Notes: generated by a model not told the origin, from the sequence alone. A stretch of 64,000 nt of DNA from Fen-1301 sp963786395 (GCA_963786395.1 CAWAZD010000021.1:62001-126000), one strand, 5' to 3'; positions 47,675 to 57,814 are shown, counted from the first letter of the stretch. Translations and numbers: made by a program.

Positions 47675-48964
47675 TCAGACAAACTCTGCATAAAGGTCAT
47701 ATTCATCGGAATCGTATACCTTTACGTTACAAAATTTCCCCGCCTTTATTTTGTTATTTCCTATAGGAATTAAAATTTCTCCATCAACTTCAGGAGCATC
47801 CCGGTAAGACCGGGCAATATAAAAATCTCCTTCAATCCTGTCAATTAAAACTTTCATTGTTCTACCAATAAAGTATTTATTTATTTCACCTGAAATTGTG
47901 CTTTGCAGTTCCATAACAATATTTTTTCGTTTATTCTTTACCTTCTCCGATACCGGATCACCAAGTATAAAACTGGTTGTGTTCTCTTCAACAGAAAATG
48001 GGAATACTCCCAGTCTGTCAAATCTGGTTTCTTTGATAAAATTACATAGTTCCTGAAAATCTTGTTCAGTTTCGTTTGGATAACCTGTAATAAATGTTGT
48101 CCTTATTGTAATATCCGGAATCCTACTCCTTAATTTTACTATTAAATCTTTTATTCTTTTTGCTGTTACGCCTCTCCTCATTGACTTAAGAACGGAATCC
48201 GAAATATGCTGAAGTGGTATATCTATATATTTACATATTTTAGGATTGGTTGCAATTTCCTCAATAAGATCATCAGGAAAATTTGTAGGATAGGTATACA
48301 TTAATCTTATCCATTCAATCCCCTTTACTTCACTTAAACACCTTAATAGTTTGCTGATTTCTCTTTTACAGTAAATATCTTTGCCATAATCAGTCGTATC
48401 CTGAGCGATAATAACAAGTTCTTTAGTCCCCTGGGTGGAAAGGAATTCAGTTTCAGTTACAAGTTCTTCAATAGTTTTTGAATGATGTCCCCCGCGCATT
48501 ATTGGAATTGCACAGAATGAACAGGGATGATCACAACCTTCAGAGATTTTAAGATAAGCTGAATGAGCAGGCGCGGTAAGCAGACGTTCCCCCAAAAGAT
48601 TATATTTTAGTTCCCCTCCAAGTTCATGGATTATCCCTTCGTAATCTTCTGTACCGAAAAACCGGTCAACCTCGGGTATCTCTTTTTCAAGGTCCGACAT
48701 ATATCTTTCAGACAAACAGCCGGCTACAATCACTTTCTTAATTATTCCTTGTTTTTTTAATGCTACTGCTTTTAATATAGTATCAATTGATTCTTTTTTA
48801 GCTGCCTCTATAAAACCACATGTGTTTATGATTACAGTTCCCGCAGCTTCCGGATCGTCAACAAGTTTACAATTATTAAGCCTAATCTGGTTCATCAGAC
48901 GTTCAGAGTCAACATTATTTTTCGAGCAGCCAAGCGTAATTACATTAATCTTATCTTTATTCAT
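47675..48964 (-). CDS. rimO: Ribosomal protein S12 methylthiotransferase
   Basis: 429 residues. MTTase N-terminal domain (NVITLGCSKNNVDSE) with three cysteines, radical SAM motif GCDHPCSFCAIPIMRG, and C-terminal TRAM domain. The SFCAIP form and the ITLGCSKN opening distinguish it from the miaB gene at 58536. Adds methylthio to Asp88/89 of S12. Starts next to the cdsA stop. Confidence 0.93.
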   Translation of the reverse strand: MNKDKINVITLGCSKNNVDSERLMNQIRLNNCKLVDDPEAAGTVIINTCGFIEAAKKESIDTILKAVALKKQGIIKKVIVAGCLSERYMSDLEKEIPEVDRFFGTEDYEGIIHELGGELKYNLLGERLLTAPAHSAYLKISEGCDHPCSFCAIPIMRGGHHSKTIEELVTETEFLSTQGTKELVIIAQDTTDYGKDIYCKREISKLLRCLSEVKGIEWIRLMYTYPTNFPDDLIEEIATNPKICKYIDIPLQHISDSVLKSMRRGVTAKRIKDLIVKLRSRIPDITIRTTFITGYPNETEQDFQELCNFIKETRFDRLGVFPFSVEENTTSFILGDPVSEKVKNKRKNIVMELQSTISGEINKYFIGRTMKVLIDRIEGDFYIARSYRDAPEVDGEILIPIGNNKIKAGKFCNVKVYDSDEYDLYAEFV

Positions 48965-49789
48965 CTACCGGTTTATATATATTAAATACAAAAAGATCAC
49001 TGGAGCAGTGTAAAGAAGTGAATCGAATCTGTCAAATATTCCTCCGTGTCCAGGTATTATGTTGGAGGAATCTTTTACAACTACATCCCGTTTAAAAAGG
49101 GATTCTATCAAATCTCCTAATTGACCAATTATACCTACAATTACACCTAAAATAATAGCTGAGTTCCAGCTAAGAAAGTCAAGAATTATAAACCTTGCTG
49201 TAATCATTGCCAGAATTGAAAAAACAAATCCGAATATGGCACCTTCCCAGGTTTTCTTAGGGCTAACTCTTGGAAATAGTTTGTGCTTTCCTATTGCTGA
49301 ACCACCATAATATGCAGCTGAATCACATACCCAAATGGATACAAAGACGGAAATTATAATATATCCGCCCCTGTAATAAAAATCACCTAAAACTGGATAA
49401 TATTCTCTGATCCCGACAAGTGATGACGCAAAAAGTCCCAGATACATTACACCAAAAAGAGTCCCGCTAAGATTAAAAATTGCAGAACCGTTGTTCCTGA
49501 ATAATTCTATTAATGATATTACAACGACGAATAAAATAATGAAATTGGTATTATCAAAAAAAGGGGTATATCTGTTGGAGACTAATAAAATTATAGCCGC
49601 ATATCCCACCCATGTATTCAGATTCATACCTTTGTTCTTTACAAAAATGCTGAATTCGTAAAATGATAATAATGCAATCCCAAGTGCGAATACCAGGAAA
49701 TATACTTTCCCGAAATAACATGCCGCTAATATTAATGGCATGCCTAATAAGGCAACTAATAATCTTGTAATGCCGTTACTTAATGACAT
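48965..49789 (-). CDS. cdsA: Phosphatidate cytidylyltransferase
   Basis: 274 residues, eight or so membrane helices. The C-terminal signature is intact: SPKKTWEGAIFGF earlier, then QLGDLIESLFKRDVVVKDSS and IPGHGGIFDRFDS. Makes CDP-diacylglycerol for phospholipid synthesis at the inner membrane. Confidence 0.94.
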   Translation of the reverse strand: MSLSNGITRLLVALLGMPLILAACYFGKVYFLVFALGIALLSFYEFSIFVKNKGMNLNTWVGYAAIILLVSNRYTPFFDNTNFIILFVVVISLIELFRNNGSAIFNLSGTLFGVMYLGLFASSLVGIREYYPVLGDFYYRGGYIIISVFVSIWVCDSAAYYGGSAIGKHKLFPRVSPKKTWEGAIFGFVFSILAMITARFIILDFLSWNSAIILGVIVGIIGQLGDLIESLFKRDVVVKDSSNIIPGHGGIFDRFDSLLYTAPVIFLYLIYINR

Positions 49790-49794
49790 TTTGT

Positions 49795-50151
49795 TTATTC
49801 CATTTCCGGCTCATCCTTGTCCGTTTGATTTAAATATGATTGTATAAATTTAAGTGCATCCTGCAGGTCTTCCTTTTGCACAAGTAGTTTTACCACAGAA
49901 AAATCCCCCGGTGATGGGAAATTCCTGTCTTTCTGTGAAAGCATTGTTGCCTTTATTCCAGCACCTTCAAGGTTATCCTTTAACATATTAATTTCATATT
50001 CTTCATTGGATGTATAAACAACTACCCAATTCTCTTCCGTCCAATCCTCTGGCTTCACAAAAAGCTTCTCATCCACTAAAGCTTCGTGGCAGTCTGGACA
50101 ATAAGTCATCCCTTTAACATATTCATAACCGCAATTAGGGCATACCGGCAT
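49795..50151 (-). CDS. Zinc-ribbon plus DUF2007-like small protein
   Basis: 118 residues. Starts with a zinc ribbon (CPNCGYEYVKGMTYCPDC), followed by a DUF2007-type alpha-beta domain (VVVYTSNEEYEINMLKDNLE). DUF2007 proteins are proposed signal-transducing regulators without proven role. Sits between the CPBP protease and cdsA with gaps of 9 and 5 bases. Confidence 0.82.
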   Translation of the reverse strand: MPVCPNCGYEYVKGMTYCPDCHEALVDEKLFVKPEDWTEENWVVVYTSNEEYEINMLKDNLEGAGIKATMLSQKDRNFPSPGDFSVVKLLVQKEDLQDALKFIQSYLNQTDKDEPEME

Positions 50152-50160
50152 AATCGTTCC

Positions 50161-51108
50161 TCATATTTTTTGTGAATAATAACGTCGAATCAAATATATA
50201 ACACCTGAGAATAATAATAGTAATACTAAAAACACAATAAATGCCAATTTAGCATCCGAATTAGTCGCGACTGTATTATCAAGAAGGTCTTTATTCCCAG
50301 CGGCAAAATAAATCATTATTGCCGAGAAATTATTCAGAAAATGAAGAAACATAGCCAGAATAATTGAATTACTTGAATATGATGCATACCCCAGGTAAAA
50401 CCCTAATGCTGTAAGAGCTATTAGTCCATATGGGTTAAAATGATAAAGTCCGAAGAAAATGGCAGTTAATAATGCTGCCTTAAATGGTGTCATCTTGAAT
50501 TCAAAACTCCGCTGAACAAAACCCCTGAACATGGTTTCTTCACATAATGCAGGAACTACTGCGACTATTAAAATTATTAGCCCCGCTTCAGGAATAGAGC
50601 CCGGCTTTATGAGACTTTCATATGTATTGGCAACATATGAATCAAGTTTATCAAGCAAAGATTTTAAATAATTTATTAAATAATAATGCTGTGCAAGTTG
50701 ATCGATGAAATAATTCTGAAGAGTCATAAAAGATTGGAGCATCGGGATAAGAACTATAAGCCCTAAAGTAAATAAAACAAGTTCTTTGAATTCCGGAATT
50801 TTAACCCTTAGTACCCGGGTGACATCTTTATAAAACCATTTGGTAAAAAGCAGAGCAGGTAAAAGGATAAAAAGAACTTCTCCCGCCATAGTCATCAACC
50901 TGAGACCATTAACAGGTGCATCCTTCATATTCAATCCAAAAATCAATAAAGTTATCGTCCCACCGACAATCTGGTAAAGGAAAAATCCCCCCACCAATCC
51001 AATACATGCAGCGGCAAATGGAGAAATTGTAGGAGTGATCCCCTTTAAAGAGAATTCATCCTCAATGGGATCAGGTTTTATTTGATTTTGGTCTAAATCT
51101 TCAATCAT
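50161..51108 (-). CDS. CPBP-family intramembrane metalloprotease
   Basis: 315 residues with about eight helices. Active-site motifs in order: EETMFRG near residue 191, FGLYHFNP near 224 and FLHFLNN near 261. In bacteria these are often linked to bacteriocin or stress functions; Type II CAAX-like. First gene of the run that ends at 44894. Confidence 0.92.
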   Translation of the reverse strand: MIEDLDQNQIKPDPIEDEFSLKGITPTISPFAAACIGLVGGFFLYQIVGGTITLLIFGLNMKDAPVNGLRLMTMAGEVLFILLPALLFTKWFYKDVTRVLRVKIPEFKELVLFTLGLIVLIPMLQSFMTLQNYFIDQLAQHYYLINYLKSLLDKLDSYVANTYESLIKPGSIPEAGLIILIVAVVPALCEETMFRGFVQRSFEFKMTPFKAALLTAIFFGLYHFNPYGLIALTALGFYLGYASYSSNSIILAMFLHFLNNFSAIMIYFAAGNKDLLDNTVATNSDAKLAFIVFLVLLLLFSGVIYLIRRYYSQKI

Positions 51109-51217
51109 TAAAATAGATGACTAATTGAAACATAATACCGTAAATTAGTCATAACTTACATAATCAACAAAACAGGGGTTCATATTGGGAAGTACTTTCC
51201 TTATGCATATATTTTTG

Positions 51218-51257
51218 TCCACTAACCTCCACTAACGTTCGCTAATGTCCACTAAAC
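51218..51257. repeat. Tandem array of 10-bp units (4 copies)
   Basis: TCCACTAACC, TCCACTAACG, TTCGCTAATG, TCCACTAAAC: four contiguous 10-bp units in the gap between the CPBP gene and DUF3108. Confidence 0.85.
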
Positions 51258-51345
51258 CAGTACTTTCCCGGTACTTATCCCTTTATCTGGCTATAGCACG
51301 GTGGGAAGGCAGATAATTATTATGATTAGGCTTGAGTTATTACTT

Positions 51346-52149
51346 TTACTTCTTCGCGCTTAACTTTCCTAAAACTCCGGAGTACGATGTCAGGTCGGCA
51401 TCGATTGAACCAATGACCACTTTGGTTTTTACCCGCACAGGCATCTTCGCCTCATCATTGGTAACATAAATGATTATGCTCCCTTCACTTTTAAAAAGTC
51501 CCCCCTCCTTAACCAAGGGCTCAATTACACAACACTCAAATCTACCAGCGGGAACCGATATGGTTTCCTTGCCATGGTAGACTACATCAAGATCATAAAC
51601 TGTATCTTTGAAGAAATTCTGAAGATTAACTTTTGATCCTACTTTCATCCGGGAGAAATCCATTGTCCTTACAAGATAAAAAGCTGAAAGAATATCATTA
51701 ACATTCTTTGGGATTGGATGAACTCCCTCGGTTGTTATCGCTTTACCTTTCCTTTGATCGAAGAAAGCAGAGAAATCACGTGAATAACTTCCTTCCCTGA
51801 TATGCTGTTCAAATCTCCAAGGAAAAAGTCCAGCTTTATCTATATAAGTTTCGTACCTGTCCCTTACTTTATACATCCAGTCAAAACTTGACATGGTGTT
51901 AACAGTAAACATGACATAATAAACATCCCTGCCTGATATCTTTTTAATCTTGGGGATTTCCATAGTACCAACTCCAGCTGTAACAAATCCGTATTTTACA
52001 TCAAATACTAATTTCTCCCCTTCAGCAAATGCCTTATTCTCTAGTGTCCTGAAATCATCACCCGGCTGAGGATTTCCCGCATGTATAAATAATACCGGGA
52101 ATAATAGAATGACTAATAACAGCCGCCTTCTTAACATGAAATTCTCCAT
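51346..52149 (-). CDS. DUF3108 exported protein
   Basis: 267 residues with signal peptide (LRRRLLLVILLFPVLFIHAG). The FDVKYGFVTAGVGTMEI and RDRYETYIDKAGLFPWRFE blocks are typical of DUF3108, a periplasmic beta-rich family. TAATG overlap with the GT9 gene suggests a link to LPS or envelope assembly, not proven. Confidence 0.85.
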   Translation of the reverse strand: MENFMLRRRLLLVILLFPVLFIHAGNPQPGDDFRTLENKAFAEGEKLVFDVKYGFVTAGVGTMEIPKIKKISGRDVYYVMFTVNTMSSFDWMYKVRDRYETYIDKAGLFPWRFEQHIREGSYSRDFSAFFDQRKGKAITTEGVHPIPKNVNDILSAFYLVRTMDFSRMKVGSKVNLQNFFKDTVYDLDVVYHGKETISVPAGRFECCVIEPLVKEGGLFKSEGSIIIYVTNDEAKMPVRVKTKVVIGSIDADLTSYSGVLGKLSAKK

Positions 52150-53186
52150 TATTTAACAATAAACTTAAGAAAATATTCTACTTTTGTAAATATCTCACCT
52201 GATATTATCGTATCCATGCAATTTAATCGCTCACACTGCTTCCTTGTGCAGTTAGTGCATTCAAGGCTCGGAGTAAACACACAACTTTTATCTGTAAACG
52301 GACCCCATCTCTCCTTTGAACATGCAGCGATCTTAGGATAAAATCCGATTACATATTTGCCTAACGCCGCTGCAATATGCAGTGGCCCAGTAGAATTTGC
52401 TATAAATATATCGGAGCAATTAATGAGTGCAGTTAGCTCAGACAGATTTAATAAACCCGCAAGGTTTCTGGTTTTCCCGGCAACATGCAATTTCTCACAG
52501 AGCTCAATCTCTTCCTTACTCCCGGTAATAATTATTTCAGCTTTCAGATTATTACTTATAAGTTTTACAAGTTCCTTAAATCTTTCGAGAGGAAGATCAA
52601 CAGCACTGCCACCGCTGCCAGGATGAACTATAATTACAGGATTCTGTAAACTAATGCCCTTAACCTTCAGAATTGTTATTACCCGCTCCTCACTTGTCTT
52701 GTCTACCTGAAGATTAAAATTAATTTTGCCCGGCTCCACTTTCTCAGTAATCCCAAGAAACTTCAAAAGGTTTATATTAAACTCAAGCTCATGCCGTTCC
52801 CCATATTTCCTGTGTTCATATGTTTTATGATTAAACAAAACTGAATACCACCGGTAGCCTGTTCCGATCCGGTTGTTTATACCGCTGAAATAAAGAACCA
52901 AAGCACTCAGAAATGTCGGGTTAACAACTATAGCAGTGTCGAATTTTAATTTACCTATCTTCCTGATATTGTTAAAGAAGCCCATTTTCCCTTTCTCTTC
53001 TTCTATAACCAGAATTTCATCTATATAAGGATGCCCTTCGGCAAGACTTTTGGTGTAACTCTTTAATAAGAATGTAACTCTGCAATCAGGATAATATTTC
53101 TTAACAATTCCTGCAAGTGGTAAAGTTAGAACTACATCTCCAACCCGGTCGGTCCTAATTATTAATAAATTCTTAGGTTCAATCAT
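52149..53186 (-). CDS. Family 9 glycosyltransferase (heptosyltransferase-like)
   Basis: 345 residues. N-terminal NLLIIRTDRVGDVVLTLPL, middle IIVHPGSGGSAVDLPLERF, and C-terminal FIANSTGPLHIAAALGK are GT9 hallmarks. A cysteine cluster (CTNCTRKQCERLNC) near the C-terminus is usual for some members. Adds heptose or similar sugars to the LPS core. Coupled to the DNA glycosylase gene (ATGA overlap). Confidence 0.9.
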   Translation of the reverse strand: MIEPKNLLIIRTDRVGDVVLTLPLAGIVKKYYPDCRVTFLLKSYTKSLAEGHPYIDEILVIEEEKGKMGFFNNIRKIGKLKFDTAIVVNPTFLSALVLYFSGINNRIGTGYRWYSVLFNHKTYEHRKYGERHELEFNINLLKFLGITEKVEPGKINFNLQVDKTSEERVITILKVKGISLQNPVIIVHPGSGGSAVDLPLERFKELVKLISNNLKAEIIITGSKEEIELCEKLHVAGKTRNLAGLLNLSELTALINCSDIFIANSTGPLHIAAALGKYVIGFYPKIAACSKERWGPFTDKSCVFTPSLECTNCTRKQCERLNCMDTIISGEIFTKVEYFLKFIVK

Positions 53187-53833
53187 TTTCTTGATATATA
53201 TGGATTCCCCAGGATATAAAACCTCCAGGGAAGATCAATTGATTTTGTAATGCCGACTCTTTTAACCGCGGCAAAATCCTTCTCTTTCAAAACAGGACGC
53301 TCAAGAATAAATATTTCATCACCGGTAAGGTCTACACCGTAATGTTCTTTTGTAATTGAAAATGAACTACAAACTTTACCGGGACCGCTTGTTAAATTAA
53401 GTTTTTCTTTCTCATTCTTCAAATCCCTGCCGTACCTGTTAATACTCATTTCGGCAATTCCGGACACAGGCTCCACGGCACGGATAAGAATAGCCGTACC
53501 TTCTCCCTCATGTCCGGTCACAACATTACAGCAGAAATGAGCGCCATATGTAAAATATACATAAAGAAATCCGCCTCCCCCGAACATAATCTCGTTCCTT
53601 TTGGTTTTTCCTCTAAAAGTATGCGCCGCCTCATCAATGGAACCATCATAAGCTTCAAGTTCAACAATAATTCCCGCAAGCAATTTTGTCCCCTGTCTTT
53701 TTACAAGTACTTTTCCTAATAGCTCTTTAGCTACAGTTATAACAGGACGGGTATAGAATTCTCTTTTTAATTTTCCGGAATGATTCAGTTCAGGCAGGAC
53801 TGATAAGCTAATCAATCTTCGACTGGATTTCAC
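53183..53833 (-). CDS. DNA-3-methyladenine glycosylase (AAG/MPG type)
   Basis: 216 residues from GTG 53833; the catalytic Glu lies in IIVELEAYDG, followed by DEAAHTFRGKTKRN. FTYGAHFCCNVVTG (usual YGxHxCxNVV) and LTSGPGKV are family blocks. Removes alkylated bases. The start is uncertain: GTG overlaps the TPR gene by 26 bases, and a TTG at 53815 would reduce this to 8. Confidence 0.88.
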   Translation of the reverse strand: MKSSRRLISLSVLPELNHSGKLKREFYTRPVITVAKELLGKVLVKRQGTKLLAGIIVELEAYDGSIDEAAHTFRGKTKRNEIMFGGGGFLYVYFTYGAHFCCNVVTGHEGEGTAILIRAVEPVSGIAEMSINRYGRDLKNEKEKLNLTSGPGKVCSSFSITKEHYGVDLTGDEIFILERPVLKEKDFAAVKRVGITKSIDLPWRFYILGNPYISRK

Positions 53834-54539
53834 TTATCTTCTGCTGATAATATTCCCGTTTGGAAGGATTTTTTTGAATCAGCTTTCTATAAATTATAAT
53901 TGCTTCATTTAATTCACCCTGGGTTACATAAATCTTCGCAAGAGTTTCAGAAACTATCATGCTGCTATCGCCAAGACTTTCGCTCACTGAAGTATTATAA
54001 TTATAATTATCATTCGGCTCTTTTATCCTTACAGCAGAAATCTTTTTTGCTATCTCGCCCAGGTTGTCATCTATATTTATAGGAGGGGTTTTTCCAGGTT
54101 CTTCTATAGTTTCTTCACCAACTCCAAATTTAATTTCATTAGGAGCAGTTTTCTGTATTGGCTCTGGCATTACTACTGCATCAAAAAAAGAAGTCCTCTT
54201 TGAAGAATCAAATAATGATCTTTCTTTCTTAGCTGTTTCAATCAGAGTCAGATAGTATTCATAGGTGCGGGGTGAATGGAGATTTGCACATCCTGACTTG
54301 ATAAATTTGAGTGCCTCATCAAAATGTCCCTTTAGAGCCCATGCTTTGCCAAGTAAAAGATGTGCGGCTGTGTAATCAGGATATATTTTCAAGCCGGCAT
54401 TTAATATTTCAATAGCCCGCTCTATATGATTGTTTTCCATCTCCGCTTCTGCCTTCCTGATAAACAGCGGAGATTTTTTATTAAACTCATAAATGAGACT
54501 TACTTTATTATTAAATGCTTCACCTGAAGAATTTGTCAA
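53808..54539 (-). CDS. TPR-repeat protein
   Basis: 243 residues. Two or three tetratricopeptide units near residues 30-110 (ERAIEILNAGLKIYPDYTA) and one near the C-terminus (GELNEAIIIYRKLIQKNP), joined by a low-complexity linker. No signal peptide. Possible scaffold for the neighbouring envelope enzymes. Confidence 0.82.
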   Translation of the reverse strand: MTNSSGEAFNNKVSLIYEFNKKSPLFIRKAEAEMENNHIERAIEILNAGLKIYPDYTAAHLLLGKAWALKGHFDEALKFIKSGCANLHSPRTYEYYLTLIETAKKERSLFDSSKRTSFFDAVVMPEPIQKTAPNEIKFGVGEETIEEPGKTPPINIDDNLGEIAKKISAVRIKEPNDNYNYNTSVSESLGDSSMIVSETLAKIYVTQGELNEAIIIYRKLIQKNPSKREYYQQKISEIQSKID

Positions 54540-54547
54540 TTCTATAA

Positions 54548-55999
54548 CTATGCCTTGGAATATGCTTGTTTAATCGATGAAAAACCTACGAGAGCAAATC
54601 CTGTAAAGAATAAAATCTGGAACGGTAGTGCTGCTATTTCAAGGAAATACAGTGAAGAACATATTCCGACCAAACAATAAATAGCCATAACCATTTCAAC
54701 ATAAACTGAAAAGCCGATTTTCTTATTCCCGTACTTCTTTCCGGCTGCTGCCTGGGTTCCGTTCTCAACATTAAACTTAGGTGTTCTTACAAATTCACTT
54801 TTACGGCTTAGTAACCCTTCAATAACCGCGCGTGAGTTGTTGACAGCAAAGCCCATACTGCCCGCCATGAACAAAGGGAAAAGAACGATCTTTTTCCGCC
54901 AGTCGGTCCTTATGTCCCGTTGCGAATAAAGATAAAACATAAATGAACTAACGAATGCAAGTACAAAGATTGACATAACAGCAAAGTAGAGTTCATGCGA
55001 TCCGCTATTCTTTATAAAAATCAGAGGCACATTAAGTATAGCTGCAAGTAATATGAAAGGAAATACTAAGTTGCTTGTTAAATGAACTGTAGCCTGCATT
55101 TTTATCCTGAATGGAACCTTTGATTTCCAAACCTGTGGAAGTATCTTCTTTGCGGTTTCAATGTGTCCTTTTGTCCATCTGAATTGTTGTGTTTTTAGAG
55201 CACTAATTTCAGAGGGCAGTTCTGCAGGCGATGTAAAATCTTTAAGGTAAACAAATCTCCAGCCGTTAAGTTGTGCGCGGTAACTAAGATCAAGATCCTC
55301 GGCTAAAGTATCGGCATGCCAGTTGCCGGCATCAATGATACATGATTTTCTCCAAACGCCGCCGGTACCATTAAAATTAATAAAGAAGCCTGCTTTGTTC
55401 CTTACCGACTGTTCAATAACAAAATGTCCGTCAAGAGCCAATGCCTGAGCCTTTGTTAACATTGAATAATCACCGTTCAGATGTTCCCAGCGTGTCTGAA
55501 CCATTCCAACCTTATCGTCATTAAAGAATGATAAAGTTTTTCTTAAAAACTCTTTCTTTGGTATAAAGTCAGCATCGAAGATTGCTATATATTCACCTTT
55601 AGCAATTTTCAATCCTGCTTTCAGCGCGCCAGCCTTAAATCCTTCCCTGCTGCCTCTTCTAATATGCACAATATCAAATCCTTCAGCCCTCTTTTTAGCT
55701 ACCATTGCAGCGGCAATATTTACAGTTTCATCAGTTGAGTCATCAAGTACCTGTATTTCTAATTTATCTTTCGGGTAATCAATTTCGCATACAGTTTCTA
55801 TAAGCCGGTCAACAACATAAAGTTCATTGTATAATGGAAGCTGAATAGTTACCAATGCATCGGGTGAACCTTCAGGTTTTTGTTTGTGTTTTACATTCTT
55901 GTATTTATTGTAATAATAAATCATTGTAAAACCGTGCAGACCAAATACGAAAAGAATAGAAAGAGAAATGAAGTAAGAAACCAGTACTATATCATCCAT
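54548..55999 (-). CDS. Processive family 2 glycosyltransferase (cellulose-synthase-like)
   Basis: 483 residues. One N-terminal and four C-terminal helices flank the catalytic domain. Motifs: DDSTDET, FDADFIP, TLAEDLDLSYRAQ and QQFRWTKG (QxxRW). This D,D,D,QxxRW arrangement is shared by cellulose/mannan synthases and related exopolysaccharide polymerases. No PilZ or BcsB neighbour, so the polymer is unknown. Confidence 0.88.
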   Translation of the reverse strand: MDDIVLVSYFISLSILFVFGLHGFTMIYYYNKYKNVKHKQKPEGSPDALVTIQLPLYNELYVVDRLIETVCEIDYPKDKLEIQVLDDSTDETVNIAAAMVAKKRAEGFDIVHIRRGSREGFKAGALKAGLKIAKGEYIAIFDADFIPKKEFLRKTLSFFNDDKVGMVQTRWEHLNGDYSMLTKAQALALDGHFVIEQSVRNKAGFFINFNGTGGVWRKSCIIDAGNWHADTLAEDLDLSYRAQLNGWRFVYLKDFTSPAELPSEISALKTQQFRWTKGHIETAKKILPQVWKSKVPFRIKMQATVHLTSNLVFPFILLAAILNVPLIFIKNSGSHELYFAVMSIFVLAFVSSFMFYLYSQRDIRTDWRKKIVLFPLFMAGSMGFAVNNSRAVIEGLLSRKSEFVRTPKFNVENGTQAAAGKKYGNKKIGFSVYVEMVMAIYCLVGICSSLYFLEIAALPFQILFFTGFALVGFSSIKQAYSKA

Positions 56000-56021
56000 G
56001 TTTTTTAACCTATTTTATTTA

Positions 56022-56597
56022 CTACCAGCCTGATACAACGGCTAATAAAATATCTTGTGTTATTAAATCAATCGCCTTATTTATTGCGGTTGTTCTTTCA
56101 GTCTGTGTTCCGGTGCTCGGGTAAGGAGCATAATTGGAAAACGTCTGCTCAAAAATGGTTTTTCTTTGTACAAGGTCTCTGTAAATAACCTGTACACCAA
56201 TTGTTATTCTTCGTGTTTCCACAAGAGTGCCGGCAGAAACAACTTCAGGAGCGTCCCCGTAAGAGGAAATTGTACACTCCAGAGAAGCGGTTGCATTTAC
56301 TCTGTCAGCTATTCTTAAGGTATTGTCATCAATAAATTTCTGAGTAAGCGTTGCCGTGAAACTTTCACGAAGTCCGGGTTGTCCGGAACCGCTTCTGTCA
56401 TCAGCTATCGGAATTGAAATAGTCTTCAAATGTTTTGGTACTGATGCACCTGTAAATGAATAAGAACAACATCCCTCAAAATTAACCACCAGAAGCATGA
56501 TAAACAAACTTTTAGCTAAGAATCTATAGGTAAAAATTTCCGTTGATCGGGAGCATTTGTTAAGAAATTTAGTTATAATTGAACTTTTATAGCCCAT
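56022..56597 (-). CDS. lptE: LptE-family LPS-assembly lipoprotein
   Basis: 191 residues from the ATG at 56597, which overlaps the regulator gene by 11 bases. The Bacteroidota-type core SYSFTGASVPKHLKTISIP and LRESFTATLTQKFID match the LptE family. A lipoprotein Cys (FEGCC, residues 42-44) follows a hydrophobic stretch; an internal Met near residue 34 may be the true start. LptE plugs the LptD pore in LPS export; LptD is not here. Confidence 0.82.
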   Translation of the reverse strand: MGYKSSIITKFLNKCSRSTEIFTYRFLAKSLFIMLLVVNFEGCCSYSFTGASVPKHLKTISIPIADDRSGSGQPGLRESFTATLTQKFIDDNTLRIADRVNATASLECTISSYGDAPEVVSAGTLVETRRITIGVQVIYRDLVQRKTIFEQTFSNYAPYPSTGTQTERTTAINKAIDLITQDILLAVVSGW

Positions 56598-57676
56598 AAT
56601 CCTTCATTTTCCTGTAAAATGTTCTTTCACTTACGTTTAACAACCGGGCTGCCATTCTTTTGTTACCATGTGTCCTTTCAAGAGCCTTATTTATGGCATT
56701 TTTTTCAACATCCGCCAGAGATAAAATTTCATCATTATTAGCAATTTCATCCTGTCTGCGGTAGATAAGATCTTTTAGTTCCATAAGGTCTTTTTTAATT
56801 TCAAATAGTGCCCTATACATTAATTCACGGTCAGCGTCTTCAGGAGATTTATTCAGAAAAACAGGAAGATTCCGTCGGTTCCTAAAATCTGTCTTTGTAT
56901 CCACCAAAAGCGGCAGGAAAGAAAAATCATCAAGAGTACCATTTTTATTCAAAGCTACGGCAGTCTCTATCGTGTTCTTCAATTCTCTTATGTTCCCCGG
57001 CCAGCTATAGTTCCTTAAAACTTCCATCCCTTCAATTGTAATCCGCGGAACTGAAATCCTGTTTGATTCAGAATATTGTTTAAGAAAAGTCATCGCAAAT
57101 TCTTCTATATCGCCCACTCTTTTCCGCAAAGGAGGGATATTGAATGTAACTGCTTTAAGTCTGAAATAAAGATCGTCCCTGAAACGTTTTGAATCGACTT
57201 CATTCTGGAGGTCTTTATTTGTTGCGGCAATAATTCTGACATCGACTTTAGTAACTGTTTCCCCGCCGATCCGCATAAATTCTTTATTTTCGAGAACTCT
57301 TAATAATTTTACCTGCGTAGTTAGCGGCATTTCGGCAATTTCATCAAGGAATAGAGTGCCGTCATCTGCGATTTCAAAATAACCTTTCCGGTTTTCCAGC
57401 GCACCTGTAAATGATCCTTTCTTATGCCCAAAAAGTTCACTTTCCAAAATACCCTCGGGAATAGCACCGCAGTTTACACTGACAAGAGGTTTATCAGCCC
57501 TGTTACTGTAACCATGAATAGCCCTTGCAAAAACTTCCTTTCCCACTCCGCTCTCTCCGTATATAAGTACAGAGATATCAGATTTGGCAACCTGCATTGT
57601 AATATCAACCAGGTCTCTTGATTTCCTTTGTTTTTCCGATTATTCCGAATTGTTCCTGGAATTGGGCTATTGTCAT
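56587..57676 (-). CDS. Sigma-54-dependent Fis-family activator, frame change near the start
   Basis: An uninterrupted frame begins at 57597, but the family N-terminus (MTIAQFQEQFGIIGKTKEIK) reads from ATG 57676 and stops at TGA. Removing one base at 57612-57619 (AAGAGACC) joins them, giving about 362 residues. Contains Walker A GESGVGKE, GSFTGA loop (usual GAFTGA, first Ala changed to Ser), FLDEIAEM (Walker B), arginine-finger region and C-terminal Fis helix-turn-helix (NKRMAARLLNVSERTFYRK). No receiver or GAF domain: it may be regulated by level or by other proteins. Co-transcribed with lptE. Confidence 0.88.
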
Positions 57677-57814
57677 TATTTCTTAAAATAAAAATAAATT
57701 TGAAGCTATAAATATATCAATTTTCAGTTTAAATTGATTGCTATTGGAGTGTTTTCTTGACCATACTAAACTATTGATACGAGATCTTTTAGTGACAGTT
57801 TTGATGTGAAAATT

